A stretch of DNA of 9,374 nucleotides from NCBI GenBank assembly GCA_027482985.1, contig JAIXVO010000057.1:1-9374 (forward strand), written 5' to 3'. The notes under the pieces were generated by a model. That model was not told the DNA's origin. It worked only from the letters and a program-made list of their open reading frames with translations, and did no database searches. The stretch comes from Cyanobacteriota bacterium (lineage in GTDB: Bacteria; Cyanobacteriota; Cyanobacteriia; Leptolyngbyales; Leptolyngbyaceae). Numbering within the stretch: position 1 is the stretch's first letter; every line of letters starts with the position of its first letter. Below are positions 1 to 6,561 of the stretch, in pieces. A program made the position numbers and the translations under genes.

Positions 1-1502
<1,502 letters not shown>

Positions 1503-1536
1503 TTCTCATCCCAATTCAGGTGCTTAATGAACAGTC

Positions 1537-1565
1537 AAGGGTGGAGGTAACTCCACCCTTTTTCT
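1537..1565 (+). terminator. Rho-independent terminator of dnaK
   Basis: AAGGGTGGAG pairs perfectly with CTCCACCCTT (10 bp) around a GTAA loop, which is a GNRA-type tetraloop, and runs straight into TTTTTC. It begins 35 nt after the dnaK stop. The reverse strand has the same hairpin but no usable U-tract, so it probably stops only rightward transcription. Confidence 0.93.
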
Positions 1566-1574
1566 TGATCCGAC

Positions 1575-1880
1575 TTAGTGCGTACTGACCATTTCTTTAC
1601 TCGGTGCCACCTCGATGCCCACGGGTTCTGACGGTGACCGGAGGGCGGCAGGGTGAGGGGCAAACCGAGACTCTGCCATATCTCGAATGAGGGTCGTCTT
1701 GGAACTAATGTAATCGTAGAGCAAACAAACTTCGTCTCCCGTGAGCAAAATTCGCTTGGAGATGCGTTGCAGCAAGAGCCGCACCAACCCAGTATCCGTG
1801 AGCGAGAGCAAATTTGCACTCTGCGCTTCTTCAATGACTGACCATGTCAGACGTAGTAGCGACGTTTCAATCGTCAACAC
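1575..1880 (-). CDS. Small conserved-looking hypothetical protein, about 101 aa
   Basis: I do not recognise the family. The call rests on the start region: the minus strand carries AGGAGGTGA (+ coordinates 1892 to 1884), almost the full complement of the 16S anti-Shine-Dalgarno, with six bases between GGAGG and a GTG start at 1878-1880. A TTG start one codon later (1875-1877) is also possible. The product begins LTIETSLLRLTWSVIEE and has a leucine-rich, probably helical middle (LVRLLLQRISKRILL, then YDYISSKTTLIRDMAESR) and a Pro/Ser-rich C-terminal tail. There is no signal peptide or clear membrane helix; it looks like a soluble, all-alpha protein. It lies 97 nt downstream of the dynamin-like GTPase gene in the same direction with no obvious terminator between, so co-transcription is plausible. 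Its stop is convergent with the dnaK terminator. Function unknown. Confidence 0.72.
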   Translation of the reverse strand: MLTIETSLLRLTWSVIEEAQSANLLSLTDTGLVRLLLQRISKRILLTGDEVCLLYDYISSKTTLIRDMAESRFAPHPAALRSPSEPVGIEVAPSKEMVSTH

Positions 1881-1883
1881 GTC

Positions 1884-1892
1884 TCACCTCCT
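1884..1892 (-). promoter_or_regulatory. Strong Shine-Dalgarno of the 101-aa gene
   Basis: Minus-strand AGGAGGTGA, a nine-base match to the anti-Shine-Dalgarno, placed six bases before GTG. It decides the start codon of the small gene. A short CACC/GGTG hairpin (1885-1897) could partly mask it, but with only four pairs this is weak. Confidence 0.8.
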
Positions 1893-1977
1893 CGGTGCGA
1901 ATGGGCTTAACAATTTCTTTAGATTCTTGCTTACATTCTGAGCAGACGCTACCGTATCCCGTGACTCATAACACTTC

Positions 1978-3699
1978 TTAAGATTCTGTAATATTTGGAG
2001 AGGATAGTTCACATTGCAATTGCTCCAGGGTCGATCGCAGCAGTTGCAACTGATATTGTTTGGCGGCAGTGGTGCGATGAGCTGGGGTCGCAGGGGCTTG
2101 AATCAGGCGATCGCCCACCGTCACGTACTTCTGCAAACTCGCCAGATTTAAGTGACTGAAATGAATCAGATACTCGCGGGCGGCTTCCAGACAGGCATAG
2201 GCTGGAACCGCAGGGGTTGGATCGGCAACAGGGGTTGGTTCCGCCGCCGGATTGGGATTGAGGGTTTTATTCAACAGGTAGGACGCGCCCCCGGCAATCA
2301 CCGCCCCCACTGGCCCCCCCAGCATCCAGCCCAAAGCTCCTCCCGCCAGCGCTTCGGTCGGCAAATCACTCGACTTTTGCGGAGCGTTGGGTGGGGGCGG
2401 CGGCGGCGGTGGGACGATCGCCGGATCGGGCGGAAAGTTGACCAGCAATTGGTGGGGGCGTTCCTGTTCAAAAAAGTCACACGCCTGATGCACCCATTTG
2501 GCGATCGCTTGTTGATGGTCGATCGCGGTTTGCTTAAAGGCACCACTGGCCCAACTGCGGAATTGTCCTTGCTGTAACGCCTGAGCAGCCTCTTCCTGGT
2601 AAGTGACGAGCAAATGAGTCAAACTCAACCAATCCGCAAAATCGTTAGTCGCTTGGGTAAACCCTTTGCGGATCAGGGTTGCCGCCTGTTGCTGAATTGC
2701 CGCTTTCTGCTGTTCCTTGCCTGCCGTCTGCTGAAGTTCTGCTGCCAGTTGCTCGACTTTCCCTTGCAACGCTTGCGCCACCTGCTGCCCGATCGCCTGC
2801 AACCGCGATCGGCGACTCTCAACCTGGGTTTGTTGCCCCTGCACGATGGTTTGCAACGCCGATTCCAAAATGGGCAAGCCAGCCGCTTGTGCCGCCGCCA
2901 TATCGCCCTTGAGGCGGGCGCGGAGAGCGGGTAAGGCATCAACGCGATACAAATTACTCACGCCAGCGGGTAACTTGGAGCGAAAACTTTCGGCCACAAA
3001 GCGCAGTCGATTGTAAACCTGCTTTTGCTCCTCCGGCTCCAGCAGGTTCAAAAAATTGACCACAAACACCACCGTCTCAATGCCGCGATCCTGTAACCAG
3101 TCGCGCAACTGTTCCCGTTCACCCAGCGTCATCAGTTTGCGCCCATCCAACACCTGAATCACCAGATCCGCCGTCAGCAGTTGTTGTTTCACCAGCGCAT
3201 CCTGAGCTTCCTGGTCATCCGTCCCCGGCAAATCCACCAATTCCACCCCCGTTTGCAGGAATGGATGCGGACAAAACACTTCCACGCCCGTCACATCCTC
3301 CCGCATCCGGCGATCGCCATCCAGAATCGCGAATTGTTTCAGGATCTCCGTTCCCGCCTCATCAATCGAGTTGCCGTTCGCCAAATCAATCCGGCTGGCT
3401 AACGCTTCCCCATACTTCACGACGATCGCCGCTCCCGTGGTGGGAATCAGGTCAATCGGCAACGCTCGCTCGCCCAACAGCGCATTCAGCAACGTGGACT
3501 TGCCGTAATTGAAGGGCGCAAACACCACAATCCGAAAGTTCGCCTGACCCGACTGACTGGCGATCGTCCGAAAATCCTGCCCCAGCCGATCCGTCGCGGG
3601 CAACTCCAGTAGCCCCACAGCCGCTCGTAACGTCGTCAGCAAGGCATCTTCGGGCGGAGAATTCAGTTCTGAAGCACCGATGTTGGGAGATTGAGGCAT
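1978..3699 (-). CDS. Dynamin-like GTPase family protein
   Basis: Large GTPase resembling bacterial dynamin-like proteins, which remodel or fuse membranes. From ATG 3697-3699 it is 573 aa; an in-frame GTG at 3754-3756 would give 592 aa. The ATG is preferred because AGGT lies eight bases upstream, while the GTG lacks a good ribosome site. In 592-aa numbering: P-loop APFNYGKST at 80-88, switch I LIPTTGAA near 103-110, switch II DLPG at 175-178, and NFLN at 234-237 where NKxD is expected. Then come a Gln/Ala-rich probable coiled coil (about 305-365), eight consecutive prolines (449-456), a Gly/Ala-rich hydrophobic segment (about 469-495, possible membrane insertion), a PTP-rich linker and a C-terminal helix. 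It is shorter than the roughly 690 aa of Nostoc BDLP. G1 begins with Ala instead of Gly and G4 is degenerate, so nucleotide specificity is uncertain. Membrane action is inferred from the family. Confidence 0.88.
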   Translation of the reverse strand: MPQSPNIGASELNSPPEDALLTTLRAAVGLLELPATDRLGQDFRTIASQSGQANFRIVVFAPFNYGKSTLLNALLGERALPIDLIPTTGAAIVVKYGEALASRIDLANGNSIDEAGTEILKQFAILDGDRRMREDVTGVEVFCPHPFLQTGVELVDLPGTDDQEAQDALVKQQLLTADLVIQVLDGRKLMTLGEREQLRDWLQDRGIETVVFVVNFLNLLEPEEQKQVYNRLRFVAESFRSKLPAGVSNLYRVDALPALRARLKGDMAAAQAAGLPILESALQTIVQGQQTQVESRRSRLQAIGQQVAQALQGKVEQLAAELQQTAGKEQQKAAIQQQAATLIRKGFTQATNDFADWLSLTHLLVTYQEEAAQALQQGQFRSWASGAFKQTAIDHQQAIAKWVHQACDFFEQERPHQLLVNFPPDPAIVPPPPPPPPNAPQKSSDLPTEALAGGALGWMLGGPVGAVIAGGASYLLNKTLNPNPAAEPTPVADPTPAVPAYACLEAAREYLIHFSHLNLASLQKYVTVGDRLIQAPATPAHRTTAAKQYQLQLLRSTLEQLQCELSSPNITES

Positions 3700-3756
3700 C
3701 ACTTTTACCTGCGCAAGCAACTCAAGCGGGTCGATGAAATGGGTTTCAAGTAGCAC

Positions 3757-3879
3757 CTGCTACTACTACAACCTGGGAAGTATGGCAAGAATAAGAAAAT
3801 TTTCGTAACATATACGTTAAGACGCGTAACAATCCATCTGCCATTTCCATCCTCTCTCTTTCATAGCAAATTGCACATT
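3757..3879. promoter_or_regulatory. Divergent promoter region between dynamin-like gene and small membrane protein gene
   Basis: AT-rich spacer between two divergent starts. It contains CGTAACA twice (3804-3810 and 3825-3831), spaced exactly 21 bp, and an imperfect palindrome TAACATATACGTTA (3806-3819). On the minus strand TTGTTA and TATATG-like hexamers could serve as promoter elements, but no pair has ideal spacing. The spacing of the direct repeats, two helical turns, suggests a regulator-binding site; this is inference. Confidence 0.4.
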
Positions 3880-4089
3880 ATGGACAAGCAGCAACCGCCC
3901 AAATCTGATTTTTTGGACAAACTCCGGTGGGGCATCTGGATTGTGGGGATTTCTTCCTGGGTATTTGGCATTACCGATCGCAGTTTTGCCTCCTTCGCCG
4001 ATGGTTACCTCTCCGCGATCGACATTACCCAACTATTCACCGCCTCCTTCTTCTTCGTCAGTTGGCTTTTCCTCAAACCCATGCCTTGA
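3880..4089 (+). CDS. Small two-helix membrane protein, 69 aa
   Basis: Starts at ATG 3880-3882 (MDKQQPPKSDFLDKL); the upstream in-frame TTG at 3871 is less likely. A short polar N-terminus is followed by two hydrophobic stretches, RWGIWIVGISSWVFGI (about residues 16-31) and LFTASFFFVSWLFL (about 52-65), joined by a loop DRSFASFADGYLSAIDITQ, and it ends KPMP. This is a helical-hairpin inner- or thylakoid-membrane protein. I cannot name the family. No convincing Shine-Dalgarno is present, which is common in cyanobacteria. The distribution of hydrophobic residues and the clean, aromatic-rich sequence argue for a real gene rather than chance. The gene is divergent from the dynamin-like GTPase, with which it may share control, and convergent with the TVP38-like gene. 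The opposite-strand frame at 3817-4032 is judged a shadow. Confidence 0.65.
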   Translation: MDKQQPPKSDFLDKLRWGIWIVGISSWVFGITDRSFASFADGYLSAIDITQLFTASFFFVSWLFLKPMP

Positions 4090-4183
4090 GGGGAAGGCAG
4101 GTGGCAGAAGGCGGAGGGCAAGACCCAGGGTTAGGTTTCTCTTCCTACTGCCCTCTGCCCTCGACCCTTTGCCTTTCCTTTTT
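4089..4183. repeat. Imperfect inverted repeat rich in GGCAGAGGGC between convergent genes
   Basis: The left arm (about 4089-4122, containing GGCAGAAGGCGGAGGGCA) and the right arm (about 4147-4182, containing CTGCCCTCTGCCCTCGACCC) are imperfectly complementary around a loop of about 25 nt. The wording, tandem GGCAGAGGGC-like units facing their complement, resembles dispersed intergenic repeats familiar from cyanobacterial genomes. The right arm forms the last codons of the TVP38-like gene. It may also act as a bidirectional terminator, though without a long U-tract. Confidence 0.6.
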
Positions 4184-4828
4184 AGGAACAAGGATGGGCA
4201 ACACAGAAAGAAGCGTTAAGAAGCCCAAGGCGAGGTAAAGTGACCAGCGATCGCCGCCGTGTAAAGCGGTTAAACCAGAAACGCCCAACCAACTGTAGGC
4301 CAGGGTGAGCGGGATCAAACCCAGGAAAGTGCCGATGGTGTAAGTTTTCAGGTCAATGGGAGTCAACCCAAACAGAAAATTCACCAGGCTGAAGGGCGAT
4401 AGGGGCGTGAAGCGGGTAGCCAAAACAAAAGTGAAGGGATATTGGGCGATCGCCTGATTCAGTCGCCGTAGCCAGGGATGTTGCCCAAAGTGGCGAGTTA
4501 CCCAGCCATGCAGCAGATGTCGGGCTAGCCAGAAGGCCGCGATTGCTCCTAGCGTACTGCCCAAAAGTGACCAGATTGTGCCCCAAGTGAGCCCAAAGAC
4601 AGCACCGCCTACAACTGCCAGCACATTACCGGGAAAGCCTAAAGCGAGGGCGATCGTAAACAAGAGGACAAACCACAAGGGCGCAGCACTACCCAGGTGC
4701 TTAAATTCTGCGGTCAGGAGCGTTTCATCAAACAACAGCTTCACTGGACTGTAGAGGCAAACCAGAACCAGGGTACCAACGCCTAATGCCACCCACGACA
4801 ATCGTTTGTAAGGTTGTTTGATCCGCAT
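4145..4828 (-). CDS. TVP38/TMEM64 family (VTT-domain, DedA superfamily) membrane protein
   Basis: Polytopic membrane protein, 227 aa from ATG 4826-4828. Members of the VTT/SNARE-associated superfamily are implicated in lipid scrambling or small-solute handling; the substrate here is unknown. Visible: a basic start and TM1 (about 11-28), TM2 (about 51-69), then the family core GFPGNVLAVVGGAVFGLTWG (64-83), followed by a Gly/Ala-rich helix to LARHL (101-105). An amphipathic segment leads to the conserved RFTPLSPFSLVNFLFGLTPI (139-158), equivalent to the R-x-x-P-x-x-P-x-x-x-x-N-x-x-x-G signature. Two more helices follow (about 162-182 and 196-215). The length fits the family. The last dozen residues (KKERQRVEGRGQ) are encoded by an intergenic repeat arm, so the C-terminus is probably a recent extension. 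No strong Shine-Dalgarno is seen. Confidence 0.88.
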   Translation of the reverse strand: MRIKQPYKRLSWVALGVGTLVLVCLYSPVKLLFDETLLTAEFKHLGSAAPLWFVLLFTIALALGFPGNVLAVVGGAVFGLTWGTIWSLLGSTLGAIAAFWLARHLLHGWVTRHFGQHPWLRRLNQAIAQYPFTFVLATRFTPLSPFSLVNFLFGLTPIDLKTYTIGTFLGLIPLTLAYSWLGVSGLTALHGGDRWSLYLALGFLTLLSVLPILVPKKERQRVEGRGQ

Positions 4829-4865
4829 TACCAGGATGACGCTCTCTCAATCAACACGCGTTCCA

Positions 4866-4926
4866 TTAAAACGCTTGGGCAAACACACATTTGTACTTTT
4901 AGCACAAGGATGTGCGACTCAAGCGT
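4866..4926 (-). terminator. Structured 3' region or terminator of the ferredoxin gene
   Basis: Read on the minus strand, the segment begins 17 nt after the ferredoxin stop. A nine-pair stem (4918-4926 with 4871-4879, one G-U pair) encloses an inner perfect hairpin GCACA-AGGA-TGTGC (4902-4915) and is followed by TTTTAAT. The short U-tract and large loop make it a weaker terminator than the dnaK one. It lies between the ferredoxin and TVP38-like genes. Confidence 0.5.
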
Positions 4927-4943
4927 ATTTTGCTGGTTAGAAC

Positions 4944-5405
4944 TCAATGCGATCGCTTGCGCCTTTCTTTATTTTCCTGAACTTTCTTGCGGATCAGGGA
5001 ATAATCAATCGGAAATCCAGCCAACGGTACGACTTGATATTGTCGTTCGTCTTCCAACTGCCTGAGTTCGGTGTAATCGACCCAGTGAATACAATCAACG
5101 GGACAAGTCTCGATCGCCTCTTGAATCACTTCTTCAGAGTCGCCATCTTGCCGCACCACCCGCGATCGACCATAATCCGGCTCAATATAAAAAGTATTCC
5201 GTGCCACATGAGCACAGTGCTTGCAGCCAATGCAGGTAATCTCATCAACATAAACCCCCTTCTGCCGCAAGGTGCCGCCCAACTCCGGTTCCAAACCAGA
5301 ACGCTCCGGTGCCGTACGCAAGAATCCACCCAACTCCGGCTCTAATCCAGAACGCTCGGGAGCGTGAGAGGAAGGGAATGGTTGATGACCTGATAAATCT
5401 TCCAT
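4944..5405 (-). CDS. One-cluster 4Fe-4S ferredoxin with duplicated N-terminal segment
   Basis: Probable electron carrier, 153 aa from ATG 5403-5405. The cluster motif is CIGCKHC (Cys58, 61, 64) followed by AHVARNT, where Ala68 replaces the fourth Cys of a two-cluster protein, and CP at 101-102 supplies the fourth ligand. Cys105 (CPVDC) is extra. VYVDEITCIGCKHCAHVARN and TCPVDCIHWVDY are typical of a cyanobacterial ferredoxin group that also has relatives fused to J-domains in plant chloroplasts (from memory). The N-terminus holds two consecutive copies of APERSGLEPELGG-x-LR (residues 15-31 and 32-48), an exact 51-nt period; relatives I recall have one GLEPELGG. The C-terminus is strongly basic (RKKVQENKERRKRSH). 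It lies downstream of ycf35 and DUF2997 in the same orientation, but 175 nt away, so it may have its own promoter. The redox partner is unknown. Confidence 0.93.
   Translation of the reverse strand: MEDLSGHQPFPSSHAPERSGLEPELGGFLRTAPERSGLEPELGGTLRQKGVYVDEITCIGCKHCAHVARNTFYIEPDYGRSRVVRQDGDSEEVIQEAIETCPVDCIHWVDYTELRQLEDERQYQVVPLAGFPIDYSLIRKKVQENKERRKRSH
5278..5379 (-). repeat. In-frame tandem duplication, 51-bp period, two copies
   Basis: CCCAACTCCGG recurs at 5278 and 5329, and CCAGAACGCTC recurs at 5296 and 5347 (+ strand), both offset by 51 bp. The copies encode APERSGLEPELGGFLRT and APERSGLEPELGGTLRQ in the ferredoxin. The nucleotide copies differ mainly at third codon positions while the protein is almost unchanged, so the duplication is not brand new and seems to be under selection. 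Outer boundaries are approximate. Confidence 0.85.
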
Positions 5406-5429
5406 AAACTGCCGAGCCCCGTCGCAATA

Positions 5430-5446
5430 GTTAATTTGCGATTAAC
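5430..5446. promoter_or_regulatory. Palindromic operator-like site upstream of ferredoxin
   Basis: GTTAAT and ATTAAC form a perfect six-base inverted repeat with a five-base spacer (17 bp total), 25 bp upstream of the ferredoxin ATG. It fits a dimeric regulator site in size and position, but it matches neither the NtcA consensus (GTA-N8-TAC) nor HLR1. It may overlap the core promoter. Confidence 0.4.
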
Positions 5447-5510
5447 AGACCCTACAGTGATCCGGGCGATCGCAAACAATGATGAATGATCTCTATCTTC
5501 TGAGCACCTT

Positions 5511-5570
5511 GTGGGATGGGCATCTTGCCCGTCCATGTGAGGGACTGGGACGCTCACCCAAGCGTCCCCT
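5511..5570. repeat. Double hairpin, cyanobacterial-type intergenic repeat
   Basis: Two adjacent stem-loops lie just after the ycf35 stop on the minus strand. Hairpin A (5514-5534) is a nine-pair stem of GGATGGGCA with TGCCCGTCC, one G-U pair, loop TCT. Hairpin B (5547-5568) is GGGACGCT with AGCGTCCC around CACCCA. The wording GGACGGGCAAGATGCCCATCCC on the minus strand is familiar as a dispersed repeat in cyanobacteria (from memory). It may attenuate or process the transcript between ycf35 and ferredoxin. Confidence 0.62.
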
Positions 5571-5580
5571 CCAGCCGTGT

Positions 5581-5967
5581 CTAAGCACTCCAGCGTTGCA
5601 ACACCAGCCGAATCGAACCATCCGCATTCTGTTGTTGCTCAGAAACCTGAAAACCACGCTGGACAGATTCATTCAGAACGGTTTGAAAGGCATAGCGCTG
5701 AGTCACTTTGCTGAGGAAGTGATCCACGGGCGTGGGTTGATTCCAGAATTGCAGGTCAGCGACCAATTCGTATTCGCTGCCATTCCAGCTAAAGCCGACA
5801 TCGTAACCATTGCGTTGCTCAATCACAACATCCGCAGTGTGAGTCTGCCCTTGATAACCTCGGACGGCTTGAGGACCCGGCTTCCAGTCAATTCCCAAGT
5901 CAGTGAGAGCCGCTTGCAGGGAGGACAGGTTACGAATTTGAGTTTTGATTTGGCTAAAGTGTGACAT
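5581..5967 (-). CDS. ycf35: DUF1257 protein, Ycf35 homologue
   Basis: Ycf35 family, encoded in cyanobacterial genomes and some algal plastids; biochemical function not established. The ATG at 5965-5967 gives 128 aa beginning MSHFSQIKTQIRNLSSLQAA, the usual family start. The upstream in-frame ATG at 5995-5997 (MSNLRSLRNT) would only add ten atypical residues. Other visible features are LGIDWKPGPQAVRGYQGQ, ADVVIEQRNGYDVGFSWNG, the aromatic segment ELVADLQFWNQPTPVDHFL, and VTQRYAFQTV. It ends VLQRWSA and is a small soluble alpha/beta protein with no cysteine motif or membrane helix. It lies 45 nt downstream of the DUF2997 gene in the same orientation, so the two are very likely one transcript, and the ferredoxin follows after 175 nt. 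Pairing with DUF2997 and ferredoxin suggests a redox-linked role; this is inference. Confidence 0.93.
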   Translation of the reverse strand: MSHFSQIKTQIRNLSSLQAALTDLGIDWKPGPQAVRGYQGQTHTADVVIEQRNGYDVGFSWNGSEYELVADLQFWNQPTPVDHFLSKVTQRYAFQTVLNESVQRGFQVSEQQQNADGSIRLVLQRWSA

Positions 5968-6012
5968 GGTGTTTCTTAACGAACGGAGGTTGGACAAAAG
6001 TTGGGAACCGGA

Positions 6013-6222
6013 CTACCACTCACTGAAAGTGGTCTGATTCGTTGCCGTCGCCGATTGTTCAACAGCTTGAGCAAAGTATTCAGAGGTCAATTCCTGGTTG
6101 AGAACCAAACCGAGTTGAGCCTCAATAGCAGCAGTGACTTCCGCACAGGATGCGCCGACAATCCCTGTTACCTTTTCTTGCACCCGACCATCGGGAAAGA
6201 TAATGAATTCGAGAGTTTCCAT
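6013..6222 (-). CDS. DUF2997 family protein, 69 aa
   Basis: Starts at ATG 6220-6222 (METLEFIIFPDGRVQEKVTG). The frame stays open further upstream (TTG at 6261), but those residues, ADETATTITVAC, do not resemble the family. The body carries the DUF2997 hallmarks: a short beta start EFIIFPDGRV, then GIVGASCAEVTAAIE (about residues 20-34), a helix with one conserved-looking Cys, then LGLVLNQELTSEYF. It is small and soluble, with no membrane segment. It is the first gene of the minus-strand set DUF2997 - ycf35 - ferredoxin, and its promoter should lie in the AT-rich spacer to the right. Function is unknown. No good Shine-Dalgarno is seen, so the start rests on family similarity. Confidence 0.87.
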   Translation of the reverse strand: METLEFIIFPDGRVQEKVTGIVGASCAEVTAAIEAQLGLVLNQELTSEYFAQAVEQSATATNQTTFSEW

Positions 6223-6261
6223 GCATGCAACCGTAATCGTGGTAGCTGTTTCGTCTGCCAA

Positions 6262-6561
6262 TCACCGTGGAATAAACTCCAGAGATTAACTAGCAGCCCA
6301 GAGAGGACTTGAATTCCGCGAACCACCCTGCTGATTAAATTACAATCCCGAAAGACTGAGCGCCTATAAAGTAAATAAACTTAATAAGTCTTATAAAGTT
6401 GGCGGGTGGAAGCTCAGTTATTTGTCAGTGTCCCTTAAACTTAGAGCACAGTCAAGATGGGCATTTGAGCAAACTTATTTAATGAAAGTTTATATATTGC
6501 CCGTATCGGTTTCCCTCTATCGGTCGAGAGAGATGCGATCGCGACCAGTTTCAGACGGATA
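6262..6561. promoter_or_regulatory. Divergent AT-rich promoter region, no gene seen
   Basis: A 300-bp spacer between DUF2997 (-) and the oxidoreductase (+). For the plus strand a candidate -35 TTGAGC (6465-6470) precedes the TTTATATATT box (about 6489-6498), 18-20 bp apart. The left half holds TATAAAGT twice (6365-6372 and 6392-6399, 27 bp apart) flanking an 11-bp palindrome ACTTAATAAGT (6379-6389). Read leftward, this cluster offers TTTATA-like -10 elements for DUF2997. No RNA gene or credible ORF was found. A HIP1 site lies at about 6535. Confidence 0.5.

Noticed and set aside
1653..1941. Plus-strand frames of 62 and 66 codons
   Set aside because: Antisense to the 101-aa gene that has a near-perfect ribosome site; no supporting signal of their own.
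2152..3512. Plus-strand frames within the dynamin-like gene
   Set aside because: Arg/Gly/Pro-rich shadow translations opposite a gene with clear GTPase motifs.
3817..4032. Minus-strand 71-codon frame overlapping the small membrane protein
   Set aside because: No hydrophobic pattern or ribosome site; the plus-strand frame shows two coherent membrane helices.
4814..5345. Plus-strand frames opposite the ferredoxin
   Set aside because: Antisense to the cysteine-motif protein; no domain or ribosome site.
5511..5570. Possible CRISPR repeat or tRNA fold
   Set aside because: Only two unlike hairpins, no regularly spaced repeats, and no cloverleaf or anticodon arm.
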